This document shows, in pieces, positions 1 to 11,372 of a DNA stretch of 64,000 nucleotides. The notes beneath the pieces are model-generated. The model did not search any database. It worked only from the letters and a program-made list of their open reading frames with translations, and was not told the origin of the DNA. The position numbers were made by a program, and so were the translations under genes. The stretch lies in NCBI RefSeq assembly GCF_015832195.1, contig NC_052016.1, positions 81,505,047-81,569,046 of the forward strand. The letters are read 5' to 3'. Positions within the stretch are counted from its first letter, which is position 1, and each line of letters begins with the position of its first letter. The DNA is from Motacilla alba alba. Taxonomy: Eukaryota; Chordata; Aves; Passeriformes; Motacillidae.

Positions 1-247
1 ATAACTATAGCCAGCTTATATATGGAAGTTCAGCAGTATCACAAATTCATTTATTCTGAAAGTGGAAATAGTTGGTTGAAATTTCTTGATCCTTAGAGAT
101 CTTTATGAACACAAGTGGACAAGGCACAGTTATCTTTCTGTAACTACACCTGCTCTGAGAGGGAAATTGGACTAACTAATCATCTAGATTGCCTGAGGTC
201 TGCTAAAAAAAAACATTTCATGATGAGCATAGGTTTCTAATGTGATA

Positions 248-316
248 TAGAGTCATTAGGGTTGGAAAAGACCTCCAAGATCAACAAGTTCAACCTTAAT
301 ACGAGAACTTTCGAGT
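248..316 (-). mobile_element. CR1 LINE 3'-end fragment, antisense
   Basis: A short block reads 'gtcattagggttggaaaag' followed by 'acctccaagatcaacaag' and 'ttcaacc'. This is the antisense form of the avian CR1 3' terminus (…ggttggacttgatgatctt…ccttttccaacc…). Only about 70 bases are recognisable; sequence on both sides is unrelated AT-rich DNA. It is a dead, strongly 5'-truncated copy with no coding content. Confidence 0.7.
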
Positions 317-3249
317 TATTCAAGACATCCACACACACAGTAGATATGGTAAATGGCTTCCAGGACACATAAATTGTTCTGTACGGTAAACAAAATAAAG
401 AAGACTTAAAGAGGGAGGCAGAAACTTAGTGTTTTCTGATGTTGAGATTTCAGTAAAAAATTGTGAGGTTGGGAAGCAATGTGTGGGCAAATGGTAATTT
501 GCCAATCTATAATTCCAGACAATAATTATGCCTTGGGTGATAACATGTCTTCCCCAAACAATGTGCTTTCTGCTTAAGATGACAGCATGCATCCCTTAAA
601 GAACAGATGACACAGATTTGTTCTTCTCAGTATCCCACAGAGAAAAACTTACTTTTTAAGACCTTAACCTAATAGTTAGAAGTACACAGAACATCTTGTT
701 AATGTGTTCTAGATATGCTGAGGAACCCTCATACAAATATATTATATTTCTAAACTATGTATGATGTTCTCCACAGGTTGTGTATTTCAATATTACCATC
801 CATCAAATTGGTCTATCTTGGTTAAAAGCAGCAGAAAGTAAAATGTCAAACCTACATGATCAAGCCTCTGTTTTGGAGGAGAGACAAGTGTTGAAAGACC
901 CAGAACTGCACTTAGGAGAAGCCAGTAGAAAAAGAACAATTAAAAAAAAAATTAAAGTTGAATGTAGAAATGGACCCACTGCTCTTCTGGGTTTCTCTTA
1001 AGGGAGATATTTATTCTGTAATAATCTGCTTAGTCGCTCTTTAAAGAACAACTTTGCAGAGTTTACTTTTATTCTTCATACTTAGCAGGGTCAGTATATC
1101 TGAAATATTTAGTTGCCATCATATCACCTCTGTTAAGAACAAGAGGTAACACTTTCTCTTCAGTCACACTTTCTGTATAAACCCTCATGTTATCCCTCAT
1201 TTGGCAAAATACAAGGACTGTGGGTAACCACTAAGCTGTGACAATAAAATACAGCTAAAGGGGATATTAGGCAGAATATCTTTTTGCCTTGGAGATAAAA
1301 ATCCTCTCAATAATCTAAACAGAAACCAATGCCATAGACCAGGGACGTATAAATGCATTATATACACCTACCTGGGGACCAGCCACTTGTACCTGGTATG
1401 TTTCTTTCTTTTATAGATACCTCATTACCAGAAAGATAATCAATAGTTGGAAAGACTTCATAAGGTGAAAAATTGACACATGGGCATAAATCTTAAATAA
1501 ATTAGGTATATAATGCTTGTCTTGAAGATTAAAAAAAAAAAATACAGTATCGGTTCTGAAGATAAAGAAAATATCTTAACAATGTGAAAAGAAATTAAAA
1601 ATAAATACAATATATTTTGAAAGAAGTTGTTATATAAAATATTTTTCATAGTGAAATATAAAATGGTTTTGCAAGGGAAAGTGCCTTGCATCCTTTAAAT
1701 AATGAAATAAAAATAATATTTTCAAGCATCCAAAAAATGCAGCATCTATCCATAAAAGTTTTTTTAAAGCTGTAGTTCCATTTGCACTCCCATTTAAAAT
1801 AGCTCTAGCACTAGATTCAGCGGTACATCTATTTTTTCAAATATTTTATTATACGAAATACATATTTCATGGATCTGCTTATCACTTACAGCAGATGGGG
1901 AAGATTTTTTTCTCTGGCCTTCATATACAATGTTTAAGGGTTTTTCACTTTCATATCAAACATTAGATGGTAATCACAGAAAAAGATAGCATGCATAGCA
2001 GAATGTATACCTTTTTTCACTGCTGTTCAGATTTGGAATTTCCCTTATTGATGTCTTACTCAAGTACTCAGTGGTTATGTGACTTTGGCACATGAAGAAA
2101 TTCTCAACATATTAATTTTTGACAAACTGCAAGGGGATTATTATTTTCCCCCTTTGGCATGGAGATCATCAAATTGCATACTGATGAAAGTAGAATACTT
2201 GCAGCATGCTTGATGTTTCTTGCTCCCTTTTCCTAGAACTTCACAGCTGTGAGTGTTAGTCTTTTTTCAAGTATATATATATAGACTTCCTCGGTTTTAG
2301 AAACTGCAAAGTACTTTGTGAGCTGTAGTTTGTCAGTTTTTACAGTGGAAGCTTTACACACACTTCAGATAAAATTTTGAGTGCTTGGGTGTATGTGGTT
2401 GCAATGGACAAAATTCAGTGACAAGCTGACACCTTATTCTACCTCAAAATACTTTCTGACAAAATCATTATTCTTCTTTTTCAGTGCAACAGTTCTGCAA
2501 GCTTTTACCAAATACTCTTCGTCTGGAGCTCTCTAAGATTTTTTTAGTTAGGTTTCTTTTCTCTTAACTTTCCCTCCAATCCAGTTTCCATCACCAACTT
2601 ATCCCTATCTATGCAAAAATCTCTGATTCTGTTTAAGTGTTTCAAATTAAAAAAACCCAAAACATATAAGCCTATCATTGCTTCATTCTGGATTTTCTCA
2701 CATACGTACTGGAGATACTGACTTTGTCACATTTCTGTAAATAGTCTTCCTTTTCCATCTCCTTTGATAGTTTTCAATCTGGTTTCCAACCTACCTTCTA
2801 TGAACACTTCTCATTTCCTCATTGCCATACTTTTTGTTAATTTTCTTTGTTGTTTTTTAGGTTTTTTTCACTGCACACAGTTTTATTTGTGGCACAATTC
2901 TAAAACATACATTATGTTGCTGGTTTTCTTGCCTGTTACTGTTTGTCTGTTAAGCTATCTCTGTGGGCATATGGCTGTGTCATTGCTCGTGTTTCAATAG
3001 CTCAACTTTAGGACCAAGTTTCTTGAGCAAGACTGTACAACATCCAGAAGTTTTTCCTAGTCTAGTTATCAAGCCAGCTGAGGTGAAACCATACTCCCAA
3101 CATGGGAGCATGGGCCAAGGATGGACCACAGGAAAAAGTAACTTACAAACTATCTCATGACACTGTGTTGTTCAAAGAGCTATGCTGAACTATAAAGAAA
3201 CATCAGAGAAAAGATGTATTTTAACTTGGAACATCTCTTGCAGGAGAGT
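317..3249. other. Unique AT-rich non-coding DNA
   Basis: No gene or clear transposon is seen. There are short A runs (for example 1531-1541) and a TA run near 2272-2282. An open frame lies at 777-1001 on the plus strand, right after an acceptor-like 'tgttctccacag', but its product (about 74 residues, lysine-rich near the end) is unrecognised and has no strong donor site. Frames at 2764-3160 are also unrecognised. Confidence 0.6.
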
Positions 3250-3789
3250 CAAATCCAGACACCTGAGTCAAGGCTGACACAGCTCCATGTTCCCTGGACC
3301 ACGAATAATGAACATGAGCTTGTATTCCCGGTAGGCACAAAAACTCACATCTACATTACATAAACACCTTCAGCCACACAGATTTCACATAGCACTCACA
3401 TGAACACAGTATCAACGGCCTCATCCTGAGCCTGTCTTCTATCGCACATCCATCAGTGCAAGGTTTATCCATATGTATAATACCAATTGCTTCCACAAGT
3501 TGGATGCAGACAGCCTCTCTAGCTATTACCTGGAGAACCACTCTAGGTATTACCTGCTATGAGAGCACCTGAGACCATAGTACCACTCTGCTGAAGCCCA
3601 CTGGAACCCAGGCTAGCTCTGTACACTCCGATAGCCATGACAGGAGTGGGGAACAGCGAGGGACTGGGGTTTACCCACAGCTGAACCTGAAGAGCTACAA
3701 GCTTGACAGCACACAGTATTACAGCCACAGCAGAGACCACACAAAAGGAGAAGGAAGAAGGCAGAAGAGCCCAAACTCAGTGCAAGGGG

Positions 3790-3830
3790 TTAAATACAGC
3801 TACAAACCAGGATAAAGAAAATCAACCAAT
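3790..3830 (-). promoter_or_regulatory. Candidate LTR core promoter (CCAAT + TATA-like)
   Basis: On the minus strand, a CCAAT element in inverted form (ATTGG, at 3826-3830) is followed about 30 bases later by TATTTAA (3796-3790). Two further CCAAT-type boxes lie upstream at 3879-3883 and 3964-3968. Spacing is typical of an RNA polymerase II promoter in an LTR. No evidence of activity can be drawn from the sequence alone. Confidence 0.4.
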
Positions 3831-4006
3831 AGTGGGATGTCAAGGGTGGAGCAAGGCGATCACATCAACACTGTGGGACCAATCGGGATCGGGGTAGGTG
3901 AGAGAAAGGTCACAATGGGGCGTAATGGATTAGGGGATTTCCAAGCGGATGTTTCAATCAGTGATTGGCCCAGGGGGTGAGTGGCAGGGAACATTCCGGA
4001 AAGAGG

Positions 4007-4100
4007 GGCAGGGTTGCCTTGACAGGCAGGCAAAGAGAGGCAGGGTGGCCTTGACAGGCCGGGAAAGAGAGGCAGGGTGGCCTTGACAGGCAGGGAAGGG
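4007..4100. repeat. 32-bp tandem repeat, three copies
   Basis: Three adjacent copies begin with 'ggcaggg(t)(t/g)gccttgac' at 4007, 4039 and 4071. Copies 1 and 2 differ at only a few positions; copy 3 diverges at its end. It lies within the putative U3 part of the antisense LTR-like element, upstream of the CCAAT boxes on the minus strand, where retroviral LTRs often carry enhancer duplications. That role is inference. Confidence 0.85.
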
Positions 4101-4556
4101 ACTAGAACAAAGGGAGGGGAATAGCTTGAGGGACAGTTTTGAGGGAGGCTACAAGTTAGGGGAAAACCAACTTGGGGAAAACATGGGGGGATAACAGAAT
4201 GAACCATTTAACAATAATTTAATGAAATAAACATGAACCACAACACCACTCCAGATCCCCTTTGCTAACACACCTCTGCACTGGGAACCTACAAACACGC
4301 ATACCCCCATACTGACACACCACAGATTCCTCAGGAGCTGTCCTTGAACTCATGGTCCATGCAGCAGGTGGTCCCAGATCCTTATCCTCCCCATCTGCCT
4401 CCCCTTGCGTACAAACATGCACAGACTCCATGGTCCCCCCAGCAGCTGCCTTTGGTCTCAGAGATGGCCATTTCCTCCTGTGGTCCTGATCTTAGAAACA
4501 TCTCTCCATCTCCTAGGCCACTTCCAGCTGGCCACTTCAGTAGCTGGTCTCGCTAG

Positions 4557-5457
4557 GGATCACACTCTTGGCAAACCTTTAAACATCACTCTCTTTCAGT
4601 TTTCTGGAAGAAATTCATGTAGGTATGATGACTGACAGTTTTTAACATTACAGCTCTCAGCACTTTAGATTTATGAGATCAGTTCCTGTCATTTCCTACA
4701 TTGAACAGAGTTTCCATTTCTCTGTCTTTTTTATTTCTTTCTTCAAAATGTTTCAGAGATAGGACATAAAAAGTAAATATGGGAGTCTACGGGAAAAACA
4801 AGAGTAAAGATTTAGATATCTACAAAAGAACTAATCTGATAATTACTAAATCTTAAAAAAAATTAAAACACTTTGCAAAAAAACCCCCTTACACCATGCA
4901 TTTTATTTCTACTCCTTTCCCTAGTTCTTTTGTTTTCTTCTTTATTAACATGAAGAAAGTAAATTGTAGGCCTTTACTTCACCAAAGCCATATCCAGAAT
5001 ACAGTACTTTAGATATTATGAACAATATTTCAGCATTTTTTTATGTTGTGAGTTTTAAACAGCATAAATTTCCTCAGACCATAGTAGTGAATTCATTCAA
5101 TATAAATTTTAAAAAGTCAGATGTGTAAGAATAGTATTTTAATCTCTATTTCTGAATATATTAAGGCTTAAGTAAACTGATAAGAAATATTATAAATAAG
5201 AACTTCTGGAAAGCAAAAGGTATTCTTCAGACTTTGCAGAATACCTTCATGGCTTCAACAATGGAAGCCATACCAAGCTAAGACAATTAAATTTCTGCAA
5301 TTTTTGCAACTGTAAAAATAAATTATTACATGAGAAGTGTGTGCCATAAGTTTAAACAGCTTCTGGAACCTTTATGTTCATTTCTTGGTTACCAAGTATA
5401 AGAGATAAAACAGAAGAAACATTGCAATACACATTCACCCTACTAGAATGGATAATG
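4557..5457. other. Unique AT-rich non-coding DNA
   Basis: No gene, transposon or structured element was recognised. It separates the antisense LTR-like element from the homopurine tract. Confidence 0.6.
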
Positions 5458-5785
5458 GAAAAGGGGAAGGGGAAGGGAAAAGGGAAAGGAAAAGAAAGGA
5501 AAAAGGAAAGGAAAATTAAAAAGGAAAGGAAAAAGGAAAGAAATGGGAAAAGGAAAGAAAAAAAAAAAGGAAAGGAAAGGAAAGGAAAGGAAAGGAAAGG
5601 AAAGGAAAGGAAAGGAAAGGAAAGGAAAGGAAAGGAAAGGAAAGGAAAGGAAAGGAAAGGAAAGGAAAGGAAAGGAAAGGAAAGGAAAGGAAAGGAAAGG
5701 AAAGGAAAGGAAAGGAAAGGAAAGGAAAGGAAAGGAAAGGAAAGGAAAGGAAAGGGAAAAGATAGGAGGGGAGGGGAGGAAAGGT
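5458..5785. repeat. (AAAGG)n homopurine microsatellite/minisatellite
   Basis: A degenerate G/A-rich lead-in (5458-5568) turns into an almost perfect AAAGG array from about 5571 to 5756, then a short GAGGGG-rich tail. The stretch 5545-5762 (218 bases) contains no pyrimidine on the plus strand. The K/G/E/R-rich and F/L/S/P-rich open frames over it are by-products of the repeat, not genes. Such tracts can form triplex (H-DNA) in vitro and are usually length-polymorphic; both are general knowledge rather than shown here. Confidence 0.97.
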
Positions 5786-6466
5786 TTTAAAGAGATAGAA
5801 AATTTACTTATAAAGTATAGGATGTCACCACTAAATCTTTTGATAACAACTTTATAAGTATTAAAAGAGAAAGTAGGAATATTTTCAAATTTCTGAAAGA
5901 AGCTTCTATGACTTTTCACTATTTTAGAGCCTAAAAATAAAACATATTTTTTCATAGGTAGTTTTTTGTCTGCAGTAAGAACCAGGCAACACCAGAACAC
6001 CTCAATTTCTTATTAGACCTACACAGTGCAAGTTTATCTATTTTCACTAATACTCTAAAATTTGAAGTGTAATCTACAACTTTTCAGGAGATTAAAATCT
6101 GTTGGAACACTTTCCTATAAATCTAGCTTTATTTATAATGCTAAAGAAAGTTTCTGTGAAGATTACAGGCTTTTCAAACAAGTTATCATATGACACAAGT
6201 AATATGTGTTAAAATGTGAATAAAAGGTAAAAAATAATAATGCTGCTCCAGCAGCATTATTTCCTTTATCCTAAGACAAGTAAGCCAAAACATAATAGAA
6301 TATTTTTGCCATAGTCTTTTTTACTCATTCTAGAAAACTGGTGGTTACGTTTCTATATTTTCCTTTAAAAAATAGAATTTTATTCATGTGAGGTTTATAT
6401 CTGCAGCTATCAGGTTCTACATGTTAGTTTTATTTTTCATGTTTCTTTTTATCATTGAATTACAGA
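5786..6466. other. Unique AT-rich non-coding DNA with a short palindrome
   Basis: No gene is seen. It contains the near-perfect palindrome at 6236-6261, described separately. The right edge abuts an antisense CR1. Confidence 0.6.
6236..6261. repeat. Near-perfect palindrome, 12-bp arms, 2-nt centre
   Basis: The arm AATAATGCTGCT (6236-6247) is followed by CC and by the exact reverse complement AGCAGCATTATT (6250-6261). It could extrude as a hairpin. It lies in unique sequence and is not part of a recognised element. Confidence 0.85.
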
Positions 6467-6927
6467 AAATCAGAAAGGATTCTGAATTAGAAGGGACCCC
6501 TAAACATAACCAAAATCCAATTCCTGGCCCTGCACAGCAACATCCTCAAGAATCACACCATGTACCTGAGAGCATTGTTCAAATTTTTTTTGAGCTCTGT
6601 CAGGCTTGTTCTGTGACCACTTCCCTGGGGAGCCTGTTCCAGTCCTCAAACACCCTGTGAGTGAACAACCTTTTCCTAATATCCAACCTAAATCTCCCCT
6701 GACACAGCTTAAGACCATTCCCACAGGTCTTGTACTGGTCACCACAGGGAAGAGATCAGTGCCTGCCCCTCCTCTTCCCCTCAGAAGGAATTTGTAACTA
6801 CAATGAGGTCACCCCTGGGCCTCTTCTTTTCCAGGCAGAACAAACCAAGTGATGTCAGCCACTCCTCATTTGGCTTCCCTTCAAGGCCCTTCACCATCTT
6901 TGTTCTCCTCCTTTGAGCACTAATAAT
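6467..6927 (-). mobile_element. CR1 LINE, antisense, 3' part (left piece of split copy)
   Basis: This is antisense CR1 3' sequence. Landmarks in plus-strand order are a degenerate 3' terminus ('gaattagaagggacccct'), 'gggagcctgttccagt', 'gtgaacaaccttttcctaat', 'caggtcttgtactggtcacc', 'caatgaggtcacccctgggc' and 'ggcccttcaccatctttgtt'. It is interrupted by a compound microsatellite and resumes at 7111. There is no intact reading frame: the sense-strand frame at 6500-6745 is a chance 3'-region translation. The copy is 5'-truncated, as most avian CR1s are. Confidence 0.92.
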
Positions 6928-6969
6928 TATATATATACATATATATATGTGTGTGTGTGTGTGTGTATG

Positions 6970-7003
<34 letters not shown>

Positions 7004-7110
7004 TGTATGTATGTATGTGTGTGTATATATATATATATATGTATATATATGTATATATATGTATATATATGTATATATATGTATATGTATATATGTGTAT
7101 GTATGTATAT
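6928..7110. repeat. Compound microsatellite TA/TG/TATG with a 10-bp array
   Basis: In order it contains an AT run, (TG)n at about 6948-6966, (TATG)n at about 6966-7018, an AT run, then several copies of the 10-mer GTATATATAT at 7041-7080, and a degenerate TATG tail. It sits inside a CR1, where the consensus has an AT-rich spot ahead of the 'tggcacccaaaactgccccc' block. It most likely expanded from that spot. The Y/I/C/M/V-rich frames across it are repeat artefacts. Confidence 0.95.
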
Positions 7111-7392
7111 TTTGGCACCCAAAACTGCCCCCAGCAGTAGAGATGAGGCTGCCCCAGTGCAGAGCAGAGCAGGGCAGGACAATTGTGGAGAGAGAGAGTG
7201 GATGATGTGTGGTAGTATGTTGTCACCCTAGGACAACAATCCCCTCCGTTGCCCATCTGGCCATGCTGTGCCTGATGCCCCCAGGACAGGGTTGGCCCTC
7301 CTGGATGCCAGGACACTGCTCATTCACATTCAGCTTGCTACTGACCAGGACCCCCAGGTGCCATTCCAAGGCACTGCTCTCCAGCATACTCT
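7111..7392 (-). mobile_element. CR1 LINE, antisense (right piece of split copy)
   Basis: The CR1 resumes with 'tttggcacccaaaactgccc' and 'agatgaggctgccccagt', and goes on through 'ccatgctgtgcctgatgccc' to 'tccagcatactc'. Order and orientation are continuous with 6467-6927, so this is one insertion split by repeat expansion and not two insertions. There is no coding capacity. Confidence 0.9.
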
Positions 7393-10124
7393 AATATGGA
7401 GAGATATGAAGTGTAAGAAATTGGGAGGTCTTAGAAAAGTAGTAATAGCAGAAGATTGTCATTAGAGGTTGGAAATTTGTGAACATAACCATAATTTGTA
7501 AACATAATCATAGCCTAGTATATTTAGGCCTTGGAAGAAGACCCAGCCACAGTAGTAATAAATCTGTAGTATAGTGATTTGATATTCCATTTAATACTGT
7601 AACAGAAGATATAAAAAAGGACATTATCTATACAGAGAAGATATAAAGCTGTGTTTATTTCCTCCAATTTTTTATGGCTTTTTAAAAAATCAGTTAAACT
7701 TTTTCTTTAATAAGATTTTTATAAACTCCTACCAAACCCTTCTGTTAACTGATTTTGGGGAATCTTTCCTTGGAATGATGAAATAATTCTTCAAGCTTAG
7801 TAAATAAAAAAAGTATTCAAACATTGACATAAAAGACATAGACACATTACGGGGGGAAAAAGGATTTGTATGATTTGCTATGCTATGCACTGAGAAGTTC
7901 AAAAATATTTTCTTCTCATAAAAATTCTTTCATTATATTTATGAAGCAATATGTGTTTTTGGAAGATACCTCTTTGCACATTATGCTGATGCATAAATGT
8001 ATAAAACCTCTAGAAAGAAGAGTTCTCTTTCTGATGCAATCTCATCTGAAATTCTTTGAGATGACATAAGTGCACTTTGAACCCATAGAAATAGCAAACA
8101 GCTTCCAGCAAGTGCAAAACAGTAAGCTAATTATTATAATCATGTCTTAGGGTTTCAGGAGAAGCTATGCAGTCTATATTTTCTGATATGATGTCTTTTG
8201 AAACACTAGCTATTTAGACCGGCCCATCAACATAACATGTGAACAACTATGACTGTCCATCACATCACATTATTAACTATTGTGTTCTATTAGTATTGTT
8301 CAATCACATCAAATTATCATTGCATTACACCATGATGATATTAAGGCTTTTAACATACTGCTAAGAAAGAAAAGCTTTTAAATTATAAAACACAACTGAG
8401 AAATGTTTCTTGAGCTTGCCAGAAGAACCATTACTGGAAATATGTCCTAATTATTTTCTTTTTTTTCTTTTTTATTTATTTATTTTATTTTACATATAAG
8501 CAGGATCTGAATTCTTTTGTGATTAGTATATTTTCTTTAAAAAATTGTAAGTATGTAAATATTTCCTGTAACATCACAGATTGTAGAAGACTTACTGAGG
8601 CACACTGCAGCAGAACTAGTTCCCTCCCTCTGAAAAGGTTGGAATAGTCAAAGATAAATACTAAAGCATCTGGTGAAAAAAAATTTAAAAAAACCAAATA
8701 TAACAGACATAAAAAGAGTACAATAGATGCAACATTCAAGGAATGAAGTATTCATGGAAATTTACAGATATGGAGGAAAAAAATGCTCCCTCCATAACAA
8801 AAGTGAAAACAAAAAATAAACCAGAAAAAAACCCCAAACGCTGTCAAGAACTAATCTAGGAAATTGGTACAGAATCAGCATTCATTAAGAACTGAGGTAT
8901 CTCTTACTTTTCAAAAACAAATTGAGGAAAAGTCTAAAATCTAAAAGTGAAATTTCTATACATATTTGATCATCTTACTTATGTAATGGAGAATGGTATT
9001 TTCCTACAATAGCAAAATCTATGAAAAAATACAGTGGTCTCTCTTTGGAATTTAGAAATTTAGAATTTTTTCTAGAGTAATTTTTCAGAACTGTCATCAA
9101 CTCTGGCTTCTATGAAAGGGTGTAAAATTTTTCATTGAATTTTTGTTCATGGATTTGTTAGAGAGTTTGCAGTATCACTGAAATACTTTGCATTTTGAAA
9201 ATGTTGACTCATGGATTAGGCTTGGCAGAAGAACTCACACAAAATGCACAGTGAATTTAGATATAAGGAAAAGTCACATTTGATCAAGATTCAATGGAAA
9301 ATTGGCCCAGACCTTATTTTCAATCATTTTGTCATTCTGTCTCCCACAAGTTCCACTTGCAGACAGATGAGAGAAATGAAGTGCATTCATCATACAGGTA
9401 ATTCTTTCACTACTTTGCTGCTCACAATATGAAGAATTTCATTCAAAGCATTGCATCCTTCACAGAAACAGAAAAGAAACAGTGTATTCCATATTTCCCC
9501 TAAGTTATACCTTGCTCACAGAATCCCGTGTTATTTTTAATAAAGGTTATGGTGCTCCTTAATTCACATTTTAAAAAAAAACACAAAAAAAACCAAAACA
9601 AAGAAAGAAATAAAACAAAACCAAAAAAATCAAAACCACCTTACTTTCCTTCAATTAAACTGAAAATTTCTGTTCATTTCAGATGCAGTTAGAAAGATAC
9701 TTTAGATGAGATTAATAATCACTTTCAGTCTTTGAAAGGAAATAAATTTCTTTATAAGACAGAAAATTTTTGTATGATATAATGGACTTAGAAAATGATG
9801 TAATGACAGGTTTTTGTTTCTCTATGAGTACCGCTCTCAATCCCGCTCTCAAAGAGAGCAGGGAAAACAACACCAGTAAATTTGAGCACTTCTTGGCTGT
9901 TTTTTGCATCCCAAAACCAGAGCCATATTTTAGAAAATACCCACTAATTACATACAGTTGATCAATATTTTTGAAAGTTTTTGGTTGTATTCTTCTTTCC
10001 TTTAATCAGTTTGGCTGCATTGGAGCGGCCATGATTCGTGTTTTACCTAGAGAAAGCTGAAAGAACATAGAGCAGAAATGCTGTCTAAAGAAAACTTGTA
10101 AAGGATAGCATTTTTCTCACCCAA
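7393..10124. other. Unique AT-rich non-coding DNA
   Basis: No gene is recognised. A poly-pyrimidine/T-rich patch lies near 8455-8490 and an A-rich, AAAAC-type low-complexity patch at about 9572-9645. Open frames here (7866-8069, 8485-8739, 9712-9961) are under 90 residues and carry no motif I recognise. Confidence 0.6.
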
Positions 10125-10897
10125 CTTCAAGTCTCCCAGTCCCATTCTGGACAGGCAATTCCAGTGGGTTCCAACAGACCCATCCTAGACACAGCTGAAC
10201 CCCTCTGCTGAGATGGTGGTGCCTCTGGGAAAATGTATTTGGAAAATGCTGCCCCAGGAGGGAGAAGTGAGTGGAAAATTTAAACTCAAACAAACAAAAA
10301 GAAACCAACAAACAATCTGAAAAGAAATAGCTCTTCAGATATCAAGGTGAGAGGTGAAGAAGGGAAGGAGGTGCTACATGGAGAGGACCACATCAGCATG
10401 GATGTCCACGCAGCAGACCATGGAGGTTTCCGCACCAAATCAGACGGCTACTTCCTAAAGGAATTGAGGATCAAGGAGAATACATCTGCTTGGGCAGGGA
10501 AGAGCATCAGGAGGAAGGAGAGGTAGAGTTGAAATGTTGTGAACTGACCACAACAGTATTTCTCATCATCCCTGTGTTTCTCAGACCAAGGGTAGGTAGA
10601 GAAGTCAGGGGTGAAGGATTAAAACTGACCTGGAGGAAAAAGGGATGGGTTTGGGAAAAGTGTTCAAATTATTTTCTTTGTTTCTCACTATCCAACTCTA
10701 TTCTATTTGGTAATAAATAGAATTTATTTTATCCAAGTCGACTGTTTTGCCTATTACAGTAATTGATAAGTGATCTCACTGTCTCTGTCTTGACTCAGGA
10801 TTTTCCATTTATTTTCTCTCTCTGTCCTGTTGTGGAGAGAGGGTGAGAAAGCAGTTGGGTAGCAAGCAGTATGGAAGCCTGCCTAGGTCAACCCACA
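10125..10897 (+). mobile_element. ERVL-type LTR, plus orientation, 5'-truncated
   Basis: I recognise the order of blocks of a common avian ERVL LTR: 'gacacagctgaacccctctg', 'gatggtggtgcctctgggaa', a degenerate TATA region ('aaaatgtatttgg'), 'gaactgaccacaacag', 'aggtagagaagtc', 'tttctcactatccaactct', 'ggtaataaatagaattta' with AATAAA at 10712-10717, 'actgttttgcctattacag', 'gtaattgataagtgatctc' and a 3' end near 'aggtcaacccaca' (10897). The middle (roughly 10330-10480) is shorter than usual, so internal deletion is likely. The left boundary is uncertain and no duplicated target site is evident. The frame at 10490-10720 is not a gene. Confidence 0.75.
10712..10717 (+). promoter_or_regulatory. LTR polyadenylation signal AATAAA
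   Basis: AATAAA lies within 'ttggtaataaatag', the expected place for the R/U5 polyadenylation signal of this avian LTR family. It is followed downstream by the 'tgttttgcc…gtaattg' block typical of the LTR 3' part. Confidence 0.5.
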
Positions 10898-11372
10898 AAT
10901 GTTTTTCAAATAATTTGTTGATTGTAGCTTTTTATAAAAGAAGCTCTAAGTATTGATATCTTACAGAGAGTTGGTTTTAGATAAAAGTTTTATGTTTTAG
11001 TTGAAGAATAATAAATAAATGTCCTTCAAACACCTTTGAAGAGTTGATGGCACAATAAATCAATATTATCTTAATTTACCTTTTATTGATAATCTCATTT
11101 CTCTGTTCCATCTAGTTTTTATGTCTTTTGTATAGACTATTGCTGTGATTTCTGGGGGAGAGGGGTGTTTCTTTGATTGTTTATTTTGTTTAGGTCTTGG
11201 TGTGTTTTGTTTATTTGTTTGGTTTCTCCTTCTCTCTTCTTCACGTGTGGACTTCTATAACCCTGTGCTCATAGTTATCTTCTGGAAAATGGTATTAATT
11301 CCTCATAAAACCAATTTTCATGAGTATCTAATTACTAGAGCTGCTTTAGTTTATTTTAGTTTTGTTTTTCAC
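10898..11372. other. AT-rich spacer between two LTRs
   Basis: No retroviral gene is recognised between the two LTRs, so they do not look like the ends of one provirus. A T/G-rich patch lies at about 11150-11225. Confidence 0.6.

Larger units (their letters stand above)
3250..4556 (-). mobile_element. Probable ERV/LTR-type element, antisense
   Basis: This stretch is clearly richer in GC than its surroundings. Read on the minus strand it has the layout of a retroviral LTR promoter: CCAAT-type boxes (plus-strand positions 3964-3968, 3879-3883 and 3826-3830), then a TATA-like 'tatttaa' (3790-3796) about 30 bases downstream of the last one, then a pyrimidine-rich stretch. It also contains a 32-bp tandem repeat (4007-4100). 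A minus-strand start at TGTTAAATGG near 4213 is possible. I could not place a matching 3' end, a target-site duplication or any gag, pol or env frame. Minus-strand frames (3543-3740, 3860-4207, 4219-4431) match no protein I know. The alternative is an unrelated GC-rich repeat or regulatory region. Confidence 0.5.

Noticed and set aside
777..1001. Open frame directly after an acceptor-like 'ttctccacag'
   Set aside because: The product is unrecognised, lacks a strong donor, and ends in a stop after a low-complexity lysine run; chance is likely.
5374..6000. Overlapping K/G/E/R-rich and F/L/S/P-rich open frames
   Set aside because: They are translations of the (AAAGG)n tract on both strands, with no domain or non-repeat core.
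6781..7316. Y/I/H/T-rich and C/M/V/Y-rich frames
   Set aside because: They come from the TA/TG/TATG array and the flanking CR1.
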